Part shown: positions 21,357-27,500 of the stretch, piece by piece
Layout of the letters: the number at the start of each line of letters is the position of its first letter
Numbering within the stretch: position 1 is the first letter of the stretch
Program-made: the position numbers and the translations under genes
Notes under the pieces: generated by a model
Database searches by the model: none
What the model saw: only the letters and a program-made list of their open reading frames with translations
Told to the model about the DNA's origin: nothing
Assembly: GCA_018398765.1 (NCBI GenBank)
Contig: JAHBMJ010005951.1
Span: 403 to 27,902, forward strand
Source of the DNA: Chromera velia
Taxonomy: Eukaryota; Sar; Chromeraceae
Length of the DNA: 27,500 nucleotides
Direction: 5' to 3'

Positions 21357-22145
21357 CGTGCGTGCGTGTGGTGCAGGTGCGGTCACTGCAAAAAGCTGGA
21401 GCCGATCTACACGGAGTTCGCAGAGAAGATGGAAAAGGATCTCCCCTCGCTTCTTGTCAGTCAGTCAGTCAGTCAGCTAGGAGAGAGAGCCAGGAAGGAG
21501 AGAATTTGGTCGAGCAAGAGTGGGAAAAAAGGGACAGGCTTCGTATGCCTTTTATCACTTGTCTCTCGTGAGCATCTACCAAGCCAAGCTACCACCACCG
21601 CCTCCCCGCAAACGCATACACAAAAACAGACATCTCTCTCTCACACGCACAAAGCACAGAGCCACCTTAGCGACTCCTCTTCCTACACCCTCGCTCACTT
21701 TCTTTCCTTCCTTCCTCTCTCTCTCTCCCTCTCCCCTGATTAACGATTGGTTCGATCAATCGATCGATCGCGTTTTTTTCCCTCTCGAGGTCAGCCGAGA
21801 CTGCCTGCCACGATTTCTTGTGCGCAACTCTGTTACCAGTCCTGTACACCTTGATGCCACCCTACCATGATCTGTCCTCCTTCTGCCCCATGCACCCTCA
21901 TGCAGGTGACCAAAATGGACGGGACCCAAAACGACGTCCCGTACGCAGAATTCGACTTTCGGGGCTTCCCGACGATTTACTATCTGAAGGCAGACGACGT
22001 AAAGAAGGCGAAGGAGGCAGGCAAGCCGGTGCAGCCCGCGAAGTATCAGGGTGGCAGGGCAGTGGATGATCTTGTCAAGTACGCAAAGGAAAACGTCTCC
22101 CCGTCTCTCAAGAAGGAAGAGAAACCATCTCATGAGGAACTCTAA
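17012..22145 (+). CDS. PDI: Protein disulfide isomerase, 9 exons, ER lumen
   Basis: Catalyses disulfide formation and exchange in secretory proteins in the ER lumen. Exons: 17012-17181, 17274-17352, 17969-18154, 18643-19016, 19360-19470, 20215-20350, 20836-20912, 21377-21455, 21906-22145. All introns are GT-AG, phases agree, total 1452 nt, 483 residues, normal for the family. Seen: signal peptide [18 protein letters not shown]; thioredoxin domain a with APWCGHCKK (Cys58, Cys61) and cis-proline GYPT (Pro102); less conserved b and b' domains over about residues 145-345; an acidic linker [10 protein letters not shown]; domain a' with APWCGHCKK (Cys379, Cys382) and GFPT (Pro426); acidic/basic tail ending HEEL, a KDEL-type retention signal. 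The exon 4 donor (AA followed by GTCCGT) was chosen because it alone restores the frame into [12 protein letters not shown]. Exons 2 and 8 are both 79 nt and sit at matching places in domains a and a'. Confidence 0.96.
17438..17580 (+). repeat. 66-bp tandem duplication, PDI intron 2
   Basis: Two full copies of a 66-bp unit beginning TTTCAGTCTGA (17438 and 17504), then a third start at 17570. Each unit start looks like a pyrimidine tract plus CAG acceptor (TATTTCAG). They are not used in my gene model, where exon 3 begins at 17969. Confidence 0.9.
18134..18244 (+). repeat. Duplicated exon 3/donor junction with palindromic insert
   Basis: A 35-nt block at 18134-18168 recurs identically at 18210-18244. 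The first copy is the last 21 nt of PDI exon 3 (coding VDKATEV) plus 14 nt of intron starting GTCAGTCAG; the second is inside intron 3. The insert between them has perfect 11-bp inverted ends (CATGCATTTAC at 18170-18180, GTAAATGCATG at 18197-18207) and contains TTCATACAGAA. The second donor would shift the frame, because the donors are 76 nt apart. Confidence 0.93.
18351..18470 (+). repeat. 40-bp tandem repeat, three copies, PDI intron 3
   Basis: Units starting CTTCTCTCGGTTC at 18351, 18391 and 18431 with a GTGTGCGTGTGTGTGCC tail. Wholly intronic. Confidence 0.92.
19243..19293 (+). repeat. (AC)n microsatellite, PDI intron 4
   Basis: An ACGC/ACAC-rich run near the 3' end of intron 4. The CTGCCTGCAG immediately before exon 5 is a short CTGC run serving as acceptor. 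Confidence 0.85.
20038..20202 (+). repeat. (CTT)n/(CTC)n pyrimidine tract, PDI intron 5
   Basis: Over 150 bases of almost pure C/T, mainly CTT trinucleotides, ending just before the acceptor TTTCAG of exon 6. It acts as an exaggerated polypyrimidine tract and explains the poly-Leu, poly-Ser, poly-Phe and poly-Glu open frames in this stretch. Confidence 0.92.
20317..20448 (+). repeat. Duplicated exon 6/donor junction with palindromic insert
   Basis: A 39-nt block at 20317-20355 recurs at 20410-20448 with two differences. The first copy is 34 nt of PDI exon 6 (coding the [11 protein letters not shown] linker) plus donor GTACG; the second lies in intron 6. The insert has inverted ends, CATTCATTCTTTCAGA (20358-20373) against TCTGAAAATGAATG (20397-20410). 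Using the second donor would add 93 nt, in frame but with a TGA inside, so it would truncate the protein. Confidence 0.92.
20757..20835 (+). repeat. (CT)n(GT)n(GCGT)n run forming the exon 7 acceptor
   Basis: A compound microsatellite, CT then GT then GCGT units, ending in GTGCAG directly before PDI exon 7. A very similar run precedes exon 8. Confidence 0.92.
21297..21376 (+). repeat. (CT)n(GT)n(GCGT)n run forming the exon 8 acceptor
   Basis: The same order of units as before exon 7 (CT, GT, GCGT, then GTGCAG). Two introns of one gene therefore share a composite 3' end. Confidence 0.92.
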
Positions 22146-23040
22146 GAAAGAGAGATAAACAGACGAGGAGAGAAAGACAAAGAAAGAGATGCAGGAAGAG
22201 ACAGACAGAGAGGGAGAGAGAGTGATTCACATAGTTCCATCCATCAAACCAGAGAGGCCAAAATTTGAAGAGAAAGAAAGAGAACAGACAGAAAAACAGG
22301 GTCAGAGACGCAAGCACGGAAGGGGGAGCAGACGTATCTCTGCCTCCTTCCTTTTCTGCTTTCTCTCCTTTCCTTGTGGGAGGAGAGAAGGACGCACAGC
22401 AGGAAACGAGAAGAGAAGGGGTGTGAGGGAGGAAGAACAATCCATCTTTTGTTAGAAGAGAAACGGAGAAGAGAGCCACAGACAGGGAGAGAGAGAGAGA
22501 ATTATCTGAAACGTCTTTTGTCTGCTCGCTGTGTTAGTTTGCCTCCTTACTTGCTTGCTTGCTAGCACCACGTCGCTGCATGTGCTGCTGTTGTGCTGCT
22601 CTGCTCTGCTCAAGTTGGTCAAACACGTGGTGCACATGCACGCCCTGCTTGCTCCAATGGTGAGTGCACAGACGGACAGACAGACAATCAATTCGAATTC
22701 AAGAGAAAGGATAAAAAAGAGAGGCGTACAGACAGGCAGGAAAAGAGGAAAAAAGAGACAACGGGACCATGCGGAGTCTCACTGACGGACAGTCACGGAA
22801 TCAGGGACTGACAGGGAGCGACGGCTGTAGAGCACTCACGAAACATTGAGAGGAAGGGCGGAAGGAAGGCTTCGAGGCTATATATATTAATAGAAGGAGG
22901 GGTGTGCCCTTTCTTCCTGAACAGCTCGCACGTCGCATCGCGTAGGCGAGTGCGTTTGTGTGTGCAGAAAGCTTTTCTGTCACGGTTGTGTCAGTGGTGA
23001 GTCACTGGTGACGAATTGTCGAGTCATGACAGAAATCCAC
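22146..23040. other. PDI 3' flank, no supported gene
   Basis: Purine-rich sequence (22146-22500) followed by mixed sequence with short CTTG/GACA runs. It should contain the PDI 3' untranslated region. I see no gene, RNA or recognisable element; the open frames are low in complexity. Confidence 0.55.
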
Positions 23041-23355
23041 TCAAACTCTATACTGCTTAAATTTGAAAAAAAAAATTAAAAACACAGATTCGATCGAGCA
23101 TTTTAGAATGATAAACCGTACAATGAAATAAATGTATAGGTTAATGATATCCCCCGGATAATCCCCGTAATGCGTAGTACTGATTCCCATTAAAAGTCGA
23201 TCTATGAGTCAGCGTCTTAAGTCTATAGGTAGGTGCTTTCGCTGGAAGCCGCACGCCAGACATATGACATTTAGTGGCATTAAGGCAGGAGCCTGGAGGC
23301 CACTCCTCCGAACATTAATCTAGACATTAATGATTCCCAATCCTACCTCTAGTCC

Positions 23356-23604
23356 TACCTACTAGGCTCCTTATATAAAAAAAATAAAAAAGTAATTGCC
23401 TAAAATTGATTTTTGATTTTTTTTTCTTTCTTTTTTTTTTTCTTCTAAACAATACTTGTGCACTGTGCAACACCTATACAATACCCCACACAACAGTTGT
23501 TCAGATGTTGTTCTAGAAAATCAAAAATAAAAAAAAAACTAATTAGGTTTTTAGCTAAATTTTCTTTTTTTTTTTCTTTTTGATATGGGGAGCCTAGCCT
23601 ACCT
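23356..23604. mobile_element. Foldback (MITE-like) AT-rich element, candidate
   Basis: TAGGCTCCTTATAT on the left (23362-23375) faces ATATGGGGAGCCTA on the right (23584-23597), an inverted repeat with two mismatches. The inner flanks continue as A/T-rich, partly complementary sequence, including GATTTTTGATTTT on the left and AAAATCAAAAATAA on the right. CCTACCT occurs just outside both ends and could be a target duplication. There is no coding capacity. Boundaries are approximate. Confidence 0.5.
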
Positions 23605-23648
23605 AATCCTAATCCGAATTCAATACGGTATTATAACTAGGGTACTAG

Positions 23649-23885
23649 CTAGGGATGAATGAATGAATGACTTAGGTCAAAGCCGGTGAGCCACCTCTTA
23701 GGCTCTGGCCAACCCGGCATGTCATACAGAAATTTGTTACGCAACCTAGGTTCCATGGGGCATTTGAAGGCTTGCAAGACTAGGTGGCCCCTTCGCTTTA
23801 GTCTTAAGCACACACGCCAGACGGAGGTGCCCCGGTCCTCGAAAAAGACAAAACCTGCATATAACATACAAGAGACTGGATAGCT
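23649..23885 (-). CDS. Unrecognised open stretch, possible exon or remnant
   Basis: An open frame of about 70 codons with fairly balanced composition (reading ...FFEDRGTSVWRVCLRLKRR... and ending ...LSHSFIHP) inside an AT-rich region. TATATGCAG at about 23855-23863 in gene sense could be a splice acceptor, which would make this the last exon or fragment of something larger. I recognise no family. It could be a transposon fragment, a host exon, or chance. Confidence 0.25.
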   Translation of the reverse strand, partial: SYPVSCMLYAGFVFFEDRGTSVWRVCLRLKRRGHLVLQAFKCPMEPRLRNKFLYDMPGWPEPKRWLTGFDLSHSFIHP

Positions 23886-23973
23886 AGGGTATTTAAACAG
23901 GTTAGAGCTACAGTAAACTAGCTTTAAAACATAATAAGAGTCAGTATAAAACTGAATTCGAAATTACTATTTA

Positions 23974-24249
23974 TTGGTTAGCAAAGTTATGATTACAACA
24001 GAGGCTGGGACAGAGGATTATAGTTTTATCATAACTTTTATGGCAAAAGATAATAAATTTCTAAGATTACATATAGTTATACAAAATTTAATTAAGGTCC
24101 ATTATGTGTATACATCTGCACAAAGTTCTAGACAAAGTTTCGCATTCACGGATGATTCACCAGCATTTTACCAGACTATAAAACCAATGATCTACTATAA
24201 TAGCGATCCCAGCAGTGATTGTGTCAATGTGTCATGCACTGACATCTAG
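23974..24249 (+). CDS. Small AT-rich hypothetical ORF
   Basis: An open frame of 91 codons with a mixed, non-repetitive amino-acid composition (for example MITTEAGTEDYSFIITFMAKD) and AT-rich codons, unlike PPDK and PDI. No signal peptide, membrane segment or known motif is evident. It may be a relic of an inserted element. Confidence 0.25.
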   Translation: MVSKVMITTEAGTEDYSFIITFMAKDNKFLRLHIVIQNLIKVHYVYTSAQSSRQSFAFTDDSPAFYQTIKPMIYYNSDPSSDCVNVSCTDI

Positions 24250-24274
24250 AGTCACATCTGATCGAGGTCACATA

Positions 24275-26726
24275 TTAATTGATAGTTTCTCCGAGAGGGG
24301 GCCGAAACATTCTGGCTGATTGGGGAGAGAGGGAGACGTCGACGGACTGAGGAGAGGGCCTGGGGCAAGGAGGGGGATTTGGGGAGCCATTGAGGGGAGT
24401 GCAGTCGGACTCTGGAGGGAAGGGGGTGGGGGCAGACAAATGGGCAGTCCGAGAGTGACCAGACGAAAGGGCAGAGCCTTCCGCTTCCGCCCCTCTTGAT
24501 GTCGCAGGGGCCGGTGAGGGATTCGGCGGGTTGACGTCAGCCTGAGAGGATAGAGACTGGAGGGTCGGGAGGACTCGTTGCTGGAGGAGGGGGCAGGAGA
24601 GCTTGTGAGGCACAACAGAGGGAAAGGGGCCGAGCGCTTTGTTTTTGGCCTTCTCTGCAAAGTCTGCCCCCTTCTTCCAGTGCGATTTTTGACATTCTCG
24701 AGAACAGTAGACTGCCAGTTTGCACCCCGCACAGTGCTTCGCTTTCAGGCTCTCTACACCACAAAAATCACAAGGGGGGCAGTGAGTAGCCTTCCTCTCC
24801 TTTCGAGATTCCATCATGAAATCTCTGCCCTGCTCTCTGTCGAGCTTGGCTGAATCAGAAAAATGGGAGCTGCTTGCGTTCTTATCCGAATTTTCATTGT
24901 CGGACTCACAGTCGGATTCTGACTCTCTCGCCCCCTTCTCGACTAACAGACTGCCGAGAAAAGAGCGAGCTGCCCCGGCGTTTTTGCTCTCTCTCTCTTC
25001 AAATCTCACACACTTGAGAGCCTTTTGCTCTTCCTCATCCAGGAAAAAAGAGAGCTGATTGATAGGAATTTGAGAGAGGGCACTCAAAGGCTTTTCTGTC
25101 CCCCTGTCGATGCGCAGCCAGTCAAGCAATCCTCTCTGAAAATCAGAGAGACCAGGGAGAGCGTCCCCCCCCAGGACGAGGGGGCGTCGCTGTGCTGCTG
25201 CGAGGACACAGTGGAGACGGAGAAGGAGGGTCCCGAGGAAACGGCTGTGGGGGTGGTGGGAATCCAAAGGTTGGTAGACGGTTGAAATGGTGTTTAGTGT
25301 TCGTTCCGTCTCCCTCGCCTTCCCTTTCTCGAGCTGCTGTGCCACTTTCACATTCTGGACACTCATGAAAATTCCTGCAGCCCTGTAGCCCAGGGCCTTT
25401 TTGCTTTTACCCCCACACCGCATAGCATCCTCATACAGACTCAACGCGTCAGAGGACACGTAAGAGTCGTTAGCGGCAAAAGCCGCTCTCTCCTAGGCTC
25501 TCTCTGACTTCTGCTCTACTTCCACTGTACTGAACAGGCCCAACAGACGGACCGCGCTTCCCCATTCCATGAGACGTATCAGCCGTTGGTTCAATTCAAC
25601 CTCCTGGCACGGGTTGACACGTTCATTCCCCTGTGCATCCAGACCGGCCACCACCGACCAATAGGACGCCCGGATGAGGTCTGAAAAGTCAAGATCTTCC
25701 TTTTCTTCTTTCGATACCCCGGGAGGGGGTGCGGAAATGTTCAGCGCGTCCACTGCCTCTTTGTGATACATCTTCTGGTTGACAAGCGCTGCCAACAGAT
25801 GATAGAGACTGTTTAACTCATACGCAAACTGTGGACCACGCACATCGGTTTTTTTTTTCACAATCAAAGCCTCAGTGGCCTGCCACTGTATGAGAGATTT
25901 CAGCCCCCACAAAAACGCAGGACACTTCCACAATTGAATACAGAGGCGGGGCCACCTCTGGATCAAAAGTGTCAAAATCGACGCACCCATCAAGTTGAAA
26001 TTCCCTACATCCCTGGACCACCCACTATTGTTTTCTCTCAAGAACCACCACCCTTCAAACCGTTCATCCCCCAACACTTCATCCGCCCGCTTTGTAGTCA
26101 CAGCTGCTCGCGGTAGACAAAAGAACCAAAAGACCGAGCTAAAAAACCCCTCGATCATGAGAAGGTTCTGAACGATCAAAAACGAACGACAACTCTCCGG
26201 GTGTTGCACACCAGGAGCGCCATCTCTTTTGCCAGCAGCCCACAGTTGGTACTCTTGGAGGCACTTGAGTGCTTGTAGCCCACCCTCAAATTGCTCGTAA
26301 ACTTTGTGGGGAAGTGTGCCCACTGCCCCGCACTGTTTATTGAAGGTGGACATCTCTATACAGAGCTGCTCAAAGCGCTCATCGGTGAGATGGGACAAGG
26401 AGCCCTCAGGCACTTGGGGAACCCGAGTTAGCACTCTCTCCATCAGCGTTTTTGCCCCCGCAATCCGGGTGGCGACTGTTCTGAGACCCTCAAACTGTTT
26501 TCCATTCAGAAAAAAATCCGAAGGGACTCCGTCTACGGAGCTGCTCTTTTCTTGGGGAGGCATCGGGCCACTCATTTTGCAGCCAAAGCGATGAACTAGC
26601 TGCCAGTGGTACTGTTGTACGTCTGGAGAAAAGCAAACACAAATCCGGCGCTTCAAAAACGTGAGAGGACGTACGTGTTGGCGGATTTTTGGAGACATTC
26701 TTTCTCCTCAGCTCTTCTGGGAACAT
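24275..26726 (-). CDS. MYND zinc-finger protein, two short introns proposed
   Basis: Proposed exons (minus strand): 26726-26675, 26622-25553, 25492-24275; introns of 52 nt (GTACGT...CTCCAG) and 60 nt (GTCCGT...CCTAG); about 779 residues. Without the second intron a single TAG at 25495-25493 would split two long frames that are in the same phase. The C-terminal half has a MYND finger at 24772-24593: CDFC, CAGC, YCSRECQKSHW, then HKLSC, with a 21-residue insertion between W and the last H/C pair. MYND fingers mediate protein-protein contacts, usually in regulators. Before it is an acidic/Ser-rich stretch, after it a Pro/Ser-rich tail. The N-terminal half (about 370 residues) matches no family I recognise, but it begins with QQYHWQLVHRFGCK, which resembles the end of a second, broken MYND finger. 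The start is uncertain: ATG at 26698 (no first intron) or 26578 is also possible. Confidence 0.72.
25493..25552 (-). other. Proposed 60-nt intron removing an in-frame TAG
   Basis: In gene sense the segment starts GTCCGTCTG and ends GAGAGCCTAG. Removal joins ...LMEWGSA to ERAAFAANDSY... without a frame change. GTCCGT is the donor used in three PPDK introns and one PDI intron. The alternatives are a pseudogene, stop readthrough, or two separate proteins, but the second frame has no ATG near its start. Confidence 0.6.
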
Positions 26727-27500
26727 CTGGAGACGGTCGTCCCTTGCAATGTGTGATGATGTCTGATGGCATATCATGATGGCAATTGGCATATCATGAT
26801 GGCAATTGATGCCAGGCATCATGATGGCATCATTGCATCTGTATGTCCAATTTTTGAAATCCAACAACATTCTAGCAACCCTATATAGCTGCATGACTGC
26901 GGCCCGCGGGCCCGGCCACGCGGTCAAAGGCATGCATGCATTTTTTGACGCGCATGCACGCCGAATTAAGTTTCTGCATAGTTTCTGCATGTCGAATTTT
27001 TTTGAAAACTCGGAACGCGTGCGCGCGCGCGGAACATGTTCCGCGCGCGGAGACGATCTGCATGTCGTGCAGAGACTGTCTGCAAATTAACTGTAGCTGG
27101 TGCTCAATTAAGACTCTCAGGGAAGTCTTTGTACAGTCACGAAAGCTTCTGGCGGGAGGCGACTCACAAGGTCCCCTTTGAGATCAGCTTTTCTGACGAA
27201 ATCTGTCCTGCACGGGGCTGGAGGGAATTAAGCTAAGAGCAGAGACGGCCTTCATGATGCCCCGAAAGTTCTTTTGAACGTTTTGGCCATTCAGCGCATG
27301 GCAACTGCAAGAACGACTCAAGGATGAAGAGACACTTAGACTCAGAGGGGGCAAGCGAGCCTCCATTGAATAGGCCTCGTCGTGACTTTCGCTTGAGGGT
27401 GGATCCGTGTGTTGCCTTGCGCAAAATTTTGAGTGACTACCCTAGCTGAAGGACCGCAGATCTTTCGTGAAGGACTTCAAAATGCCGACGATGCCGGTGC
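26727..27500. other. Right flank, no supported gene
   Basis: Upstream of the MYND gene. It contains a 20-bp tandem duplication, GGCATATCATGATGGCAATT (26768-26787 and 26788-26807), GCATGC-type words near 26932 and 26951, and a CG-rich palindrome. The short open frames on both strands do not match anything known. Confidence 0.55.
27024..27049. repeat. 26-bp perfect palindrome, CG-rich
   Basis: CGCGCGCGGAACA followed at once by its reverse complement TGTTCCGCGCGCG, centred between 27036 and 27037, with no loop. It could form a cruciform or be a dimeric protein-binding site. It lies about 300 bp upstream of the proposed MYND start. Confidence 0.9.

Larger units (their letters stand above)
23041..24266. 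other. AT-rich island between PDI and the MYND gene
   Basis: Base composition changes sharply here: many A and T runs and few of the tetranucleotide repeats seen elsewhere. It contains a foldback element (about 23356-23604), a more GC-balanced open stretch on the minus strand (23649-23867) and an AT-rich open frame on the plus strand (23974-24249). It may be a decayed transposable element or an insertion of foreign DNA; neither can be shown from the sequence alone. Confidence 0.5.

Noticed and set aside
23041-23340. Possible tRNA or small RNA in the AT-rich island
   Set aside because: I looked for tRNA A and B box words and a cloverleaf and found neither.
24275-25459. A separate MYND gene starting at the GTG near 25459
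   Set aside because: GTG is not a usual eukaryotic start, and the upstream frame is in phase across a removable 60-nt segment. I prefer one gene.
27482-27500. Possible start codon of a next gene at the right edge
   Set aside because: Only six codons are visible, so nothing can be said.

Overview
This is nuclear DNA from a eukaryote, most likely a plastid-bearing alga of the chromerid/alveolate kind (Chromera-like). That assignment is inference from gene content, intron style and base composition; no rRNA or other taxonomic marker is present. The evidence for a eukaryote is two large genes cut by many GT-AG introns, an ER-resident protein disulfide isomerase, and a pyruvate phosphate dikinase (PPDK) with an N-terminal leader like those that route proteins to a complex plastid. 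There are no bacterial operons, tRNAs, rRNAs or CRISPR arrays that I can support.

Layout. Positions 1-1752 are a minisatellite of about 50 copies of a 35-bp unit, running off the left edge. Positions 1753-5052 hold no gene I can support, only small repeats and a hairpin. Positions 5053-16311 (minus strand) are one PPDK gene. I rebuilt it as 26 exons whose lengths sum to 2961 nt, an exact multiple of three, giving 986 residues and all catalytic motifs. Positions 16312-17011 are a divergent promoter region. Positions 17012-22145 (plus strand) are a nine-exon protein disulfide isomerase of 483 residues with two CGHC thioredoxin domains and a C-terminal HEEL. Positions 22146-24266 are intergenic and include an AT-rich island with a foldback element. 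Positions 24275-26726 (minus strand) are a MYND zinc-finger protein gene with two very short introns. The right end has small repeats and a 26-bp perfect palindrome.

The most interesting signal is in the introns. At four places (one in three copies) a 24-39 nt block containing an exon/intron junction is duplicated, and the copies are separated by a 34-55 bp insert with inverted ends (several of the form GCATTTA...TAAATGC). Three of the five inserts share an exact TTCATACAGAA core. A 39-bp array elsewhere repeats a splice acceptor nine times. Many other splice sites are the last or first repeat of microsatellites: (CAGT)n at donors, (TG)n or (CTGC)n at acceptors. Together these suggest that small mobile or repeat-derived units create, copy or reshape splice sites here. 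They resemble introner elements but lie on one side of the intron and have unusually long direct repeats.

PPDK interconverts pyruvate and phosphoenolpyruvate, PDI folds secretory proteins, and the MYND protein is probably a protein-interaction factor. I see no evidence that the three work in one pathway.
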